Counted from the stretch's first letter, positions 18,281 through 27,136 are shown. The stretch: DNA of 64,000 nucleotides from Legionellaceae bacterium UBA6148 (GCA_002423125.1 DIUW01000050.1:1-64000), one strand, 5' to 3'. Made by a program: numbers and translations. The notes: generated from the letters alone by a model not told the origin.

Positions 18281-18844
18281 ATGTGGGTTTTAATTGCGAT
18301 TTTTGCTGCATGGGGCGTTTTTTTTCTGCTGTCAGTCGGATATTTTGTTTTTGTTTATAACCGATTGGTCAGTATCCGCAATCAAGTTAAAAAAGATTGG
18401 TCAATGGTTAATGCTTTATTAAAACAACGACATGAAGAGCTTAAAAAAATAAATCCTATCTGTGAGCAAGAGATCCAATACGAGCGAAATGTCTTGCAAG
18501 ATGTTAAAAATGCTACGATGCAAGCTGAGAATGCCTGTGCTTCAGATGATATGATTGATATCAAGCAATCTGAGCACGCAATCAAAAATTCACTTCTTAA
18601 TTTAATGGCGGTGGTTGAAAATTATCCTAGCTTGAAGGAAAGTCCTTCCTTTTTGCAACTTCAACAACAGCTGGGTAATTTAGAAAATAGAATTTACGAA
18701 AGCAGCGAACAATATAATCAAAATGTGAATCGTTATAATGTTAAAATCCAAAAATTCCCCACGATAATCATTGCCCGCCAATTTGCATTTACTCCAGTGG
18801 AGTTCATGCATGCTGATGTTGTTTCTAATCAGGCTAAGTCATAA
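18281..18844 (+). CDS. lemA: LemA family membrane protein
   Basis: A 187-residue LemA-family protein: a short N-terminal membrane anchor (about residues 2-26) followed by a helical domain with the family signature YNRLVSIRNQVKKDWS, a paired-helix region rich in Glu/Lys/Gln, and the later segments NLENRIYESSEQYNQNVNRYN and FPTIIIARQFAF, all in usual order. Its exact cell role is not established. The 3' end overlaps the convergent rhomboid gene by 11 bases. Confidence 0.9.
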   Translation: MWVLIAIFAAWGVFFLLSVGYFVFVYNRLVSIRNQVKKDWSMVNALLKQRHEELKKINPICEQEIQYERNVLQDVKNATMQAENACASDDMIDIKQSEHAIKNSLLNLMAVVENYPSLKESPSFLQLQQQLGNLENRIYESSEQYNQNVNRYNVKIQKFPTIIIARQFAFTPVEFMHADVVSNQAKS

Positions 18845-19403
18845 AGGTGCTCGTTGTTATTCCGGCCAGCAATCCAAATAAATGTCCTTCCCAACTGACA
18901 CCTTTTCTACTTGGGAATACGCCTAAAAAAATACCTGCAAAATAATAAAAACAGATTACTCCTAAAAAAATGGCCATAATAGTGCCTTGTTGGTATATAT
19001 TGCATACAAGCAATGCCCAATAGCCCGTGATCACTGCGCTGGCTCCTAAGTGAATACCTGGTTTTGCAAAACACCAAATTAAAAAACCACTCATAACGGT
19101 AATCGATAGTGAGACGGTTAGAAAATAATCAAGCCCATTCATCAATATAAAATCACTTAAAACGATAAGTGGAATCGTATTAAAAAACAGATGGTTAAAA
19201 TTAAGATGGATAAATGGGGCAAAAAAAATACCGGGTAAACCATAAAAATGACGAGGCTGAATACCCAGCGCCAGTAAAAAAGGGAACGTTCGAGTGAGAA
19301 TAAATGCTGAGTATAAGGTCAGTATGATAATTTCTAAATAGAATCTATTCAGTTGTGTATTAGTGATAAATAGGGTCAAAGCAGTATTAAAATCATCGAT
19401 CAC
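18834..19403 (-). CDS. Rhomboid family intramembrane serine protease
   Basis: A 189-residue polytopic protein with six likely membrane helices. The rhomboid signature is present: HLNFNHLFFNT (about residues 66-76) in helix 2, the nucleophile S122 in GASAVITGY, and the partner H174 in WEGHLFGLLAG, so it should be an active protease cleaving membrane proteins. Start is GTG 19403; it overlaps the end of xseA by 11 bases, suggesting coupling. It is small and lacks extra domains. The substrate is unknown. Confidence 0.85.
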   Translation of the reverse strand: MIDDFNTALTLFITNTQLNRFYLEIIILTLYSAFILTRTFPFLLALGIQPRHFYGLPGIFFAPFIHLNFNHLFFNTIPLIVLSDFILMNGLDYFLTVSLSITVMSGFLIWCFAKPGIHLGASAVITGYWALLVCNIYQQGTIMAIFLGVICFYYFAGIFLGVFPSRKGVSWEGHLFGLLAGITTSTFMT

Positions 19404-20724
19404 GAGTGAGTACCTCGCAGGTTAAGTGTCCCTGAGCCAGTCGTACATGAATAACGTCACCTTGCTTGACTTGGTCGCTGTTTAAAATAATATCATTTTC
19501 ACATGAGGCAATCGCATAGCCTCTGTTTAGTGTAGACAACGGACTGACAACATGCAATGTTGCTACTAGCGCTGTGAATTGACGTTTTTTTTCTTGCAGT
19601 TGTTGTCTTGAGAGTTGGATTAATTGAGTTTCAAGATAATGGAGCAGTTGCTTTTCCTTCTGAAGGCGATGAATAGGATGAAGCGCTTGAAGGCGTAGGG
19701 AAAGCATTTCAATCTGATGTTTCTTGCGTAGAAATTGCTTTTGAAATGCAACATCCAAGTGATTTTGTAAATAATCTAAAGATTGCCAATGTGAGCGGAT
19801 TTGTTGGGAGGGGGAGCTCATTTTCTGTAATTCATGCTGCAACAATAATTGTTTATGTTGAATAAAACGTGAGATGGCATTGCTCATTCTGGTGTGCAAC
19901 ATTTGAAGAGTTGCTATCAGCTCAAATTGATTTGGTGAAACCGCTTCAGCCGCTGCCGTTGGTGTTGCCGCACGCAAATCAGCAACAAAATCAGCAATTG
20001 TAAAGTCAGTCTCATGCCCAACTCCAGAGACAATCGGTATCTGACTATTCGCAATGGTGTGTGCTAATTGTTCATCATTAAATGCCCATAAATCCTCGAT
20101 GCTCCCACCTCCACGGGCTAAAATCAGTACATCACATCGGTTGTCTTGATGAGCACGGTTTATGGCCTTGATGAGTTGTTCCGGGGCTAATTTGCCTTGC
20201 ACATCGCTCGGATAAATAATGACCGTTGCAATGGGGTAGCGTCTTTTTAATGTGGTGAGTATATCTTTTAATGCAGCGGCACTAGACGATGTAACGATCC
20301 CAATGGTTTTAGGAAAAGGGGGTAGATTTTTTTTACGTGATGTGTCGAATAATCCGAGTGCAGCAAGTTTAGTTTTTAGTAATTCAAATTGGCGGTATAA
20401 ATCACCTTGCCCTGCGTTCTTAACGTGCTCAACAATGAGCTGATAGTCACCACGAGCCTCATAAAGACTTAACTGACCAAAAACGACAATGTGTTGACCT
20501 GCTTGGAGCGTTGCTTGTGTATCAGCGGTGTGTTTATTACGAAAAAACACACATCGAACCTGTGCAGAAGCGTCCTTCAATGTAAAATAATAGTGCCCTG
20601 AAGCCGGTTTACTGAGCGTAGAGACTTCACCTTCGACATAAAGTGAACCGACTTCGTGTTCAAACCAGCAACGAATTTGTCGGTTCAATTGAGTAACAGA
20701 GAGTATTTCAGCTAAAGGATTCAT
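19393..20724 (-). CDS. xseA: Exodeoxyribonuclease VII large subunit
   Basis: The catalytic subunit of the single-strand-specific exonuclease VII, about 443 residues (E. coli 456). The N-terminal OB fold runs through FEHEVGSLYVEGEVS and SGHYYFTLKDASAQV, the catalytic domain has GIVTSSSAAALKDIL, ARGGGSIEDLWAFNDE and GHETDFTIADFVADLRAATPT (here as parts), then a long coiled coil, ending in LNRGYAI. I take ATG 20724 (MNPLAEILSV), the usual start; the frame is open to 20766 with weaker starts. xseB is not in this window. Cotranscription with the rhomboid gene downstream is likely. Confidence 0.95.
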   Translation of the reverse strand: MNPLAEILSVTQLNRQIRCWFEHEVGSLYVEGEVSTLSKPASGHYYFTLKDASAQVRCVFFRNKHTADTQATLQAGQHIVVFGQLSLYEARGDYQLIVEHVKNAGQGDLYRQFELLKTKLAALGLFDTSRKKNLPPFPKTIGIVTSSSAAALKDILTTLKRRYPIATVIIYPSDVQGKLAPEQLIKAINRAHQDNRCDVLILARGGGSIEDLWAFNDEQLAHTIANSQIPIVSGVGHETDFTIADFVADLRAATPTAAAEAVSPNQFELIATLQMLHTRMSNAISRFIQHKQLLLQHELQKMSSPSQQIRSHWQSLDYLQNHLDVAFQKQFLRKKHQIEMLSLRLQALHPIHRLQKEKQLLHYLETQLIQLSRQQLQEKKRQFTALVATLHVVSPLSTLNRGYAIASCENDIILNSDQVKQGDVIHVRLAQGHLTCEVLTRDR

Positions 20725-20921
20725 TCGGAGTTCAATGATGGGATTTATGATGATTTTAGCATACAAAGGAAATCATGGAATTAAGCGTCATAATTAAAAT
20801 TTATACCAATCCAAATTGTGAAATAATGCTTGCTTAATTTATCGCTTACAAGCAAAATATTCCTATATATTTTATCACTTAATTGTAAAAAAAAGACCTA
20901 TATTTTAACGGATAATAATAA
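20725..20921. other. AT-rich divergent intergenic region
   Basis: About 200 bases separate xseA (minus) from the ATPase gene (plus). The sequence is very AT-rich with several TATA-like stretches (for example around 20865-20915) that could hold promoters for both genes, but no single -35/-10 pair stands out. No repeat with the rest of the window was found. Confidence 0.35.
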
Positions 20922-22301
20922 ATGAAGCGTTATCTTATTGAAAAAATGACTAATTGGCTATCGTCAGCATCGCGTAAGCCGATGGTGTTGCGAGGTGCTC
21001 GACAAGTTGGTAAAACATGGCTAGTTCGAGAGCTTGCGAAACAATCCGGTAAACAATTAATTGAACTCAATTTTGAAAAACAACGTTCTCTTGCGGTTCA
21101 TTTTGAAAGTAACGACCCTAAGTCAATTTTATTAAATTTAGAAAGTGCTTTGAATCAAACGATTGAAACAAGTCAATCTATTCTGTTTTTAGATGAAATT
21201 CAGGCTGTCCCCGATCTTTTGGCAAAATTGCGCTGGTTTTATGAAGAAATGCCTGAGATCGCGGTGATCGCAGCCGGTTCATTATTGGAGTTTGTATTAG
21301 AAAATCATACTTTCAGCATGCCAGTTGGACGAATCGAATATTTTTTTATTGAACCAATGGGGTTTGAGGAATTTTTATTAGCAAAAAATGAAGTGCATTT
21401 GTGCTCTGCAATAGAAAAATTTTCGTTTGCTAATCCATTTAATAGTGCATTGCACGACAAAGCCAATCAGCTGTTTAAAGAATATGTTATCGTTGGTGGT
21501 ATGCCTGAAGCGGTTTCTACTTGGATTAAAACGTCTTCCTTAGAGGAATTGGCTAAGGTGCATAATAATTTAATTAATACGTACCAAGATGATTTTGCAA
21601 AATATGCTGGTAAATTAACGACTACTTATTTAGAGGACGTATTACAGGCCACCCCTAAATTATTGTCCAAAAAATTTATTTATAGTCATGTAGATCCCTT
21701 AGCGCGTAATGCCAGCATTAAGCAGGCGGTCAATTTATTAACGAAAGCTCGGTTGTGTCATGTTGTACAAAGTGCGAATGCGAATGGTATTCCAATGGGA
21801 GCTGACATAAATTCAAAATGTTTTAAAATGATTTTTATTGACGTGGGCTTGGTTTCCACAATGCTAGGTCTAAAGTTGCATCAATTTCAGATTATTGATG
21901 ATATTTTGTTAGTTAATAAAGGTGCGCTAGCTGAGCAAGTTGTTGGGCAATTATTACGACTACTGACACCGTATTATGTTGAACCGAAATTATATTATTG
22001 GGTTCGGGAGGTAACGGGATCAAGCGCTGAGGTTGATTATTTGGTTCAAGATAATCAACGATTAATCCCGATTGAAGTGAAAGCAGGTGCTGAGGGAAAA
22101 TTACGATCATTGCATCAATTTATGAGTGAAAAGCCATGGACAATAGCGATTCGTTGTTACGCAGGTCAAGCCCAGTGTAGTCAAATTAAATTGAAAACAA
22201 CTAAAGGCGAAATGATTCATTATGAGTTAGTTTCATTGCCGTTTTATTTGATTGGTCAGTTGCATCGATTAGTAGAAAAGAGGGAAAGTAAAAAATGTTA
22301 A
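20922..22301 (+). CDS. AAA-type ATPase with DUF4143 C-terminal domain
   Basis: A 459-residue protein of the AAA_14/DUF4143 family. Walker A is GARQVGKTWLV near residue 25, Walker B is ILFLDEIQAVP, and a sensor-like AAGSLLEFVLE follows. The C-terminal DUF4143 part holds EVDYLVQDNQRLIPIEVKAG, which resembles a PD-(D/E)XK nuclease core (D, then E-x-K). Members are widespread, patchily distributed and often moved between genomes; their function is unresolved. Here it is a single gene between xseA and galU, with galU beginning 9 bases after it. No toxin, restriction or transposase partner is next to it. Confidence 0.85.
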   Translation: MKRYLIEKMTNWLSSASRKPMVLRGARQVGKTWLVRELAKQSGKQLIELNFEKQRSLAVHFESNDPKSILLNLESALNQTIETSQSILFLDEIQAVPDLLAKLRWFYEEMPEIAVIAAGSLLEFVLENHTFSMPVGRIEYFFIEPMGFEEFLLAKNEVHLCSAIEKFSFANPFNSALHDKANQLFKEYVIVGGMPEAVSTWIKTSSLEELAKVHNNLINTYQDDFAKYAGKLTTTYLEDVLQATPKLLSKKFIYSHVDPLARNASIKQAVNLLTKARLCHVVQSANANGIPMGADINSKCFKMIFIDVGLVSTMLGLKLHQFQIIDDILLVNKGALAEQVVGQLLRLLTPYYVEPKLYYWVREVTGSSAEVDYLVQDNQRLIPIEVKAGAEGKLRSLHQFMSEKPWTIAIRCYAGQAQCSQIKLKTTKGEMIHYELVSLPFYLIGQLHRLVEKRESKKC

Positions 22302-22310
22302 AAAAAAAGA

Positions 22311-23165
22311 GTGAGTATTCAAGTTGAAGACCTTGTGAAACCCATTCGTAAAGCAATTTTTCCGGTCGCGGGATTAGGTACTCGTTTTTTACCTGCCACG
22401 AAGTCAATTCCTAAAGAAATGCTCACCATCGTTGATCGACCACTGATACAGTATGCTGTTGATGAGGCTATTGAAGCTGGGATCGATACGTTGATCTTTG
22501 TTACGGGTCGAAGTAAGCGAAGTATCGAAGATTATTTTGATCGCAATCCGGAGCTGGAAGCAGAATTAGAAGCAAAGGGGAAATTTGAGGCGCTTGAGAT
22601 CGTAAAAAATGTTATTCCCCCACATGTAAAATGTTTTTTTGTGCGACAATCGCATCCGCTTGGTTTAGGGCATGCAGTGCTCTGTGCAGCAGAATTTATT
22701 GCGAATGATCCTTTCGCCGTTTTACTTCCAGATGATCTGATTGACGGATCGACTAAAGGAGCTTTGGCACAGATGGTCGCGGTGTATGAACGTGAGGCAA
22801 AAGCTGTTTTAGCTGTTGAAGAGGTTCCTATCTTGCAGGTTCAGGAGTATGGCATTATTAAACCTCGTGATCTCAATACACATCCTTTTCAAATCGAGGG
22901 AATTGTCGAAAAACCATTACCCGAAAATGCACCGTCTACTTGGAGCGTTGTGGGGCGCTATATTCTTACTCCTGACGTTATGGAGGCACTAAAAACTCAG
23001 AGTCCGGGAGTTGGTGGCGAAATACAACTGACTGATGCCATTGCTCGTTGTGTGTCTACAGGGAGATTCGTTGGTTATTCCTTTCAAGGCAAGCGTTTTG
23101 ACTGTGGTCATAAACGCGGCTTTCTTGAGGCTAATATGCATTTTGGTCTAAAAAATATGAGTTAA
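22311..23165 (+). CDS. galU: UTP-glucose-1-phosphate uridylyltransferase
   Basis: GalU makes UDP-glucose from UTP and glucose-1-phosphate, feeding surface glycans. The 284-residue protein has the nucleotide-binding start KAIFPVAGLGTRFLPATKS (residues 12-30), then DRPLIQYAVDEA, FVRQSHPLGLGHAVLCA and the catalytic-site segment VLLPDDLID. Start is GTG 22311; a nearby ATG at 22295 is in another frame. It opens a sugar-nucleotide locus, and is followed 16 bases later by a broken ugd whose substrate would be its product. Confidence 0.95.
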   Translation: MSIQVEDLVKPIRKAIFPVAGLGTRFLPATKSIPKEMLTIVDRPLIQYAVDEAIEAGIDTLIFVTGRSKRSIEDYFDRNPELEAELEAKGKFEALEIVKNVIPPHVKCFFVRQSHPLGLGHAVLCAAEFIANDPFAVLLPDDLIDGSTKGALAQMVAVYEREAKAVLAVEEVPILQVQEYGIIKPRDLNTHPFQIEGIVEKPLPENAPSTWSVVGRYILTPDVMEALKTQSPGVGGEIQLTDAIARCVSTGRFVGYSFQGKRFDCGHKRGFLEANMHFGLKNMS

Positions 23166-23181
23166 GGGTTGGTTTATTTGT

Positions 23182-23447
23182 ATGAACATTACTGTTATAG
23201 GTACTGGATATGTTGGCTTGGTTTCTGGCGCGTGTTTAGCGTATGTCGGAAACAATGTAATGTGCCTGGATCTAGATGTGAACAAAATCAATATGCTGAA
23301 AGAGGGTGGTATACCGATTTTTGAACCAGGTTTAGAAGACATGGTGCGCCAGAATGTAAAAGCAAATCGTCTTCATTTCACCACGGACATTAAAAAAGCA
23401 GTCGATCATGGAACGATACAATTTATTGCAGTTGGCACACCCTCTGA
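23182..23447 (+). pseudogene. ugd: 5' remnant of UDP-glucose 6-dehydrogenase
   Basis: The first 88 codons match the NAD-binding part of UDP-glucose dehydrogenase: ITVIGTGYVGLVSGACLA, the IPIFEPGLEDMV segment and FIAVGTPS. In intact enzymes GTPS is followed by an acidic stretch and about 300 more residues including the catalytic Cys. Here homology stops at about 23446 and the frame runs out in unrelated sequence at 23556. The DNA beyond the break is the 5' part of an epimerase gene on the opposite strand. The enzyme is certainly non-functional from this copy, so UDP-glucuronate cannot be made by it. Confidence 0.88.
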
Positions 23448-23875
23448 GCGTCTTCTCGATAAGGTTGCGTGGTATTTGCGCCGTAAACTGAGCTGGTTGA
23501 GGCGTATACTAAATGTTCAATTTGATGTTGTCGACAGGCATCAACGATATGCGTAAAGCCAGCAACATTCGATTGTATATAAACGTGAGGATGGGTTAAA
23601 GAATAACGCACTCCAGCTTGAGCAGCAAGATGTGCCACTCGCCGTGGTTGATGCTTTTCAAAAACATCGTTGACTAAATTTAAATCACAAATATCTCCAT
23701 GAACAAAATGAAAATTTGGAATTTTTTTTAACTGTTCAATACGGGCATGTTTCAAACTAACATCATAATATTCGTTTAGATTATCAAGCCCTATTACCGT
23801 ATCACCAGCGTTTAAGCGTGCTATACAAAGATGATATCCAATAAAACCTGCACTTCTAGTCACTAATAATCGCAT
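23447..23875 (-). pseudogene. 5' remnant of UDP-glucuronate 4-epimerase-like gene
   Basis: An N-terminal fragment (about 143 residues) of an extended short-chain dehydrogenase resembling UDP-glucuronate/UDP-glucose epimerases: GLDNLNEYYD, HLAAQAGVRYS and VYASTSSVYGANT are diagnostic. The protein ends shortly after the position where the catalytic Y-x-x-x-K should follow, so the active-site Tyr and Lys are missing. The first glycine of the cofactor motif is also changed (VTRSAGFIG instead of VTGxAGFIG). It is fused tail to tail with the ugd remnant by a deletion. Epimerase and dehydrogenase act in sequence in UDP-galacturonate synthesis, which fits a lost pathway. Confidence 0.82.
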
Positions 23876-23881
23876 CTTAAT

Positions 23882-25045
23882 CTATCTTCTGAATTTAGGA
23901 TGTTCAAGCGCTGGCTTTCTTAATGGCAGTTGCTCATCGGGTTTTTTGCTTTTATTAGGAGTGAGTAGTAATAGGTTTGGAAGTGGATCGCGGGGGCGCG
24001 CTTCGTCTTTAGATGAGGGAGGGGATTGCAAAAATAAATTCCATCGCGTTGAACTCGATGATCGAATCCTTGGACATTGAGTGGTGGTGGGGCGGGTGGG
24101 CTGTGGAATTCGTGTTATATATTTTTCTAAACATTGAGATTCCCTCTGGTCAGGTGGTTCTTGTATAAAGGCTAATAATTCATTTGTCGTAATGTGGTGG
24201 ATCGCCGGATTATGTTGTCTTAATAATTCTAAACCCGCATCATACCATTGTTGATTACTAAAATTTCTATAGAAATGTGGAGCGTAGGTGGTTCTTGATT
24301 GTGGAGCGTGTTTTGCTTGAAATTGAAGTTTAAACAATACTTCAGTGATTGGCGTTTTATTTTCAGATTGAACGTGTGCTATCAATGTTTGCAGTATGCC
24401 AGCAAGATAGAAAACATTATTGAGCCTTTGAAACAAAATATCCACCGCAGAATGACACGGGGCGGATTGTTTTAATGCAGCACAAAAGTCCGCGATAGAT
24501 GCACTCGGAATAGCACAATAATTTTTTTCCTGACCAGGGTACACTATCGTCGGATGGTCATCAACCATGATTGTGTTGGACGCATTTTGTTGTCTGGATA
24601 CACTAAAAATATTTTTTTTATAATGATCCTGCTCTGTATGTAGACCAAAGAGATTTCTTTGTTTTTTGATTTCATTGAGGCTGGCAGTTTTACAATCATC
24701 CCAAGAGCATATCTTGATACTGGGCAATACAGCTCTTGCGATGTCTTCCCCTAGGGCATGATTGAATAGATCGATAATAAACTTTATATTTCTTTCTTTT
24801 CCCCCCGCACTAAAAAAAGAGAGTTCAATCCAATTCGTTGCGTCGGATAGAAAGATAAATTGAATGAGTTCGATAAAACCAGGAAGCACGCATTGAGGGT
24901 AACGTGTAGTAATAAAAAATGCAGTGTTGCGGATAAAGTATAAGTATAGATTCGGGTGCATGCGATGCAGCGCTTCGTAATTTTCAGGAATATTCGCGAT
25001 AGCGACTCCATCCAAATCAAAAATAATATTGATTTTATCGGGCAT
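23882..25045 (-). CDS. HAD-like protein with disordered Pro-rich tail
   Basis: A 387-residue protein not recognised by name. The N-terminal half shows haloacid-dehalogenase motifs in order: FDLDGV with D10 and D12, a motif II serine in FFSAG (S79), a lysine-rich stretch near K143-K144, and motif IV VDDHP (D162-D163). It could therefore be an active phosphatase. Residues about 305-387 are rich in Pro, Ser, Arg and Lys with little hydrophobic content, indicating disorder, ending PKFRR. There is no signal peptide. It starts just downstream of a terminator-like hairpin and lies beside the deletion scar in the sugar locus. A phosphatase for sugar phosphates or a translocated effector are both conceivable; neither is shown. 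Confidence 0.6.
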   Translation of the reverse strand: MPDKINIIFDLDGVAIANIPENYEALHRMHPNLYLYFIRNTAFFITTRYPQCVLPGFIELIQFIFLSDATNWIELSFFSAGGKERNIKFIIDLFNHALGEDIARAVLPSIKICSWDDCKTASLNEIKKQRNLFGLHTEQDHYKKNIFSVSRQQNASNTIMVDDHPTIVYPGQEKNYCAIPSASIADFCAALKQSAPCHSAVDILFQRLNNVFYLAGILQTLIAHVQSENKTPITEVLFKLQFQAKHAPQSRTTYAPHFYRNFSNQQWYDAGLELLRQHNPAIHHITTNELLAFIQEPPDQRESQCLEKYITRIPQPTRPTTTQCPRIRSSSSTRWNLFLQSPPSSKDEARPRDPLPNLLLLTPNKSKKPDEQLPLRKPALEHPKFRR

Positions 25046-25120
25046 TTTATTGAATACTTAAACTTTATAATGTTAAATAGGGCATTTATTTTACAATATA
25101 TTTGTCGTGAAAACAATCAT

Positions 25121-25170
25121 CCTGGAAAAAGCAGTTGGAGGCCTAGTAGCCTTCAACTGCTTTTTCCAGG
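25121..25170. repeat. Long perfect hairpin, terminator-like, copy 1
   Basis: CCTGGAAAAAGCAGTTG (25121-25137) pairs exactly with 25154-25170, and the stem continues inward through GAGGC/GCCTT with one G-T pair to a six-base loop. The AAAAAGC...GCTTTTT arms give T-runs on both strands, as in bidirectional intrinsic terminators. It sits between two divergent gene starts (HAD-like gene and rfbB, whose ATG is 30 bases later), so it is not at a gene end. A near-identical hairpin lies at 50846-50882. Confidence 0.8.
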
Positions 25171-25199
25171 TTCATAGTATATCGTAAGGACGATGTTGT

Positions 25200-26258
25200 A
25201 TGGCTATTTTGGTTACAGGTGGATCTGGCTTTATAGGCAGTAATTTCATATTAGAGTGGTTAAGATTAAGTGATGAGCCTGTTGTCAATATTGATAAATT
25301 GACGTATGCGGGTAATCCAGCGAATCTTGCAGGACTTAAAGGGCATTCTCGTTATGTTTTTGTAAAAGGTGATATCATCGATGAAGAGTTTGTTTTTAAG
25401 CTACTAAATCAATATCAAATCCGATCGGTGATTCATTTTGCAGCTGAGAGCCATGTTGATCGGTCGATCCATAGTCCTGAGGCTTTTATACAAACGAATA
25501 TTGTCGGTACGTTTAAATTGCTGGAAGCTGCACGGACATATTGGAATAGCTTGGACGGCCATGCTAAAGCCGAATTTCGATTTCTTCATGTGTCTACTGA
25601 TGAGGTCTTTGGATCATTAGATAAAACCGCCCCTGCATTTACAGAACATAGCCGCTATGAACCAAACAGCCCTTATTCTGCAAGCAAAGCGTCGTCTGAT
25701 CATCTCGTTCGAGCGTATCATCATACCTATGGATTGCCTGTTTTAACAACGAATTGTTCGAATAACTATGGGCCGCACCAATTTCCCGAAAAACTGATCC
25801 CTCTCTGCATCCATAATGCATTACAAGGTAAATCCATTCCCATCTATGGTGATGGTCAACAGGTACGAGATTGGCTTTATGTGAGTGATCACTGTGCGGC
25901 CATTCGTCGCGTTTTGGAAAAAGGCCGAGTTGGTGAGTTGTATAATATCGGTGGTTGGAATGAAAAACCGAATCTTGATGTAGTCAATGTTATTTGCTCA
26001 ATGCTTGATGAAGAAAAACCACGTGATAATCATCACTCATATGCTGATTATTTGGTGTTTGTTCGTGATCGTTTAGGTCATGATAAGCGTTATGCAATCG
26101 ATGCTTCAAAAATTGAATGTGAACTGGGTTGGAAGCCCTTAGAGACATTTGAATCAGGCATTCGAAAAACCATCCGTTGGTATCTGGATCACCAAGACTG
26201 GGTGAATCAAGTGACCAGTGGGCAATATCAGCATTGGGTGGAGCAGAATGACGCATGA
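25200..26258 (+). CDS. rfbB: dTDP-glucose 4,6-dehydratase
   Basis: RfbB (RmlB) converts dTDP-glucose to dTDP-4-keto-6-deoxyglucose, step two of dTDP-L-rhamnose synthesis. The 352-residue protein has the NAD motif GGSGFIGSNFI, the family segment HFAAESHVDRSI, the catalytic STDEVFG and YSASKASSDHLV (Y-x-x-x-K), and the substrate segment NNYGPHQFPEKLIP. Length is standard. The ATG at 25200 follows AAGGA with about 8 bases spacing. It overlaps rfbD by 4 bases (ATGA). Confidence 0.97.
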   Translation: MAILVTGGSGFIGSNFILEWLRLSDEPVVNIDKLTYAGNPANLAGLKGHSRYVFVKGDIIDEEFVFKLLNQYQIRSVIHFAAESHVDRSIHSPEAFIQTNIVGTFKLLEAARTYWNSLDGHAKAEFRFLHVSTDEVFGSLDKTAPAFTEHSRYEPNSPYSASKASSDHLVRAYHHTYGLPVLTTNCSNNYGPHQFPEKLIPLCIHNALQGKSIPIYGDGQQVRDWLYVSDHCAAIRRVLEKGRVGELYNIGGWNEKPNLDVVNVICSMLDEEKPRDNHHSYADYLVFVRDRLGHDKRYAIDASKIECELGWKPLETFESGIRKTIRWYLDHQDWVNQVTSGQYQHWVEQNDA

Positions 26259-27136
26259 AAATTGTATTATTAGGGAAAGATGGGCAAGTTGGCTCAGAGC
26301 TGAGACGATCACTTTTGCCATTGGGGCAAGTGATCGCTGTGGGTCGACGAGAGTTATGCCTTGAAAATTTATCGGATTTAAACCAATTCCTCAATGAACA
26401 ACAACCTCATCTTATCGTCAATGCAGCAGCTTATACTGCTGTTGATAAAGCAGAAACTGATCAAAATAGGGCATTTATACTGAATGAAAACGTAGTGAGT
26501 GTTTTGGCGGATTATACGAAGCGGAGCGATGCATTATTAGTGCATTATTCGACGGATTATGTGTTTGATGGTGAAAAAGACACGCCTTATTTAGAAACGG
26601 ATAATGCTAATCCTAAAAATGTATATGGGGCATCTAAATGGGCAGGTGATCAAGTACTTCATCAAAGTGGATGCCGTTTTTTAAACTTCCGTACCAGTTG
26701 GGTGTACTCGGTGATAGGCCATAATTTTATTAAAACGATTTTAAAATTAGCCAACGAAAAGGATAATCTTCGAATTGTTGCCGATCAATTTGGATCGCCC
26801 ACTTCAGCGGAAATGATTGCGGACGTGACGGCACTTGCAATTGCAGGTGAGCGAAAAGGGCGCATTGAAACAGGAATTTATCACTTAACAGCAGCGGGTA
26901 GGACGAGTTGGTATGGTTTAGCATGTTACGCCGTTGAAAATGCATTGATGAATGGTCAGAAATTGAAACTTAAGGTTGAGCATATTTATCCTATATCCAC
27001 AGATGAATACCCCTTGCCCGCTAAGCGTCCTAAAAATTCGATTTTAGATAGTCGTATGCTTTCAAATATATTGGGTCTTTATATACCGGATTGGCGTGTT
27101 TATGTTGATCGCTTTCTCAAAAAAGATTCGCAATAG
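26255..27136 (+). CDS. rfbD: dTDP-4-dehydrorhamnose reductase
   Basis: RfbD (RmlD) carries out the last, NAD(P)H-dependent step to dTDP-L-rhamnose. The 293-residue protein begins MKIVLLGKDGQVGSEL (cofactor motif), with NAAAYTAVDKAE, the STDYVFDG segment and catalytic YGASKWAGDQ; FRTSWVYS follows as usual. It overlaps rfbB, and a gap of about 98 bases without clear promoter separates it from rfbA. Confidence 0.96.
   Translation: MKIVLLGKDGQVGSELRRSLLPLGQVIAVGRRELCLENLSDLNQFLNEQQPHLIVNAAAYTAVDKAETDQNRAFILNENVVSVLADYTKRSDALLVHYSTDYVFDGEKDTPYLETDNANPKNVYGASKWAGDQVLHQSGCRFLNFRTSWVYSVIGHNFIKTILKLANEKDNLRIVADQFGSPTSAEMIADVTALAIAGERKGRIETGIYHLTAAGRTSWYGLACYAVENALMNGQKLKLKVEHIYPISTDEYPLPAKRPKNSILDSRMLSNILGLYIPDWRVYVDRFLKKDSQ

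Noticed and set aside
22295..22325. ATG and poly-A tract at the start of galU suggesting a slippage start
   Set aside because: The ATG frame closes after ten codons; the GTG at 22311 gives the expected GalU N-terminus without a frameshift.
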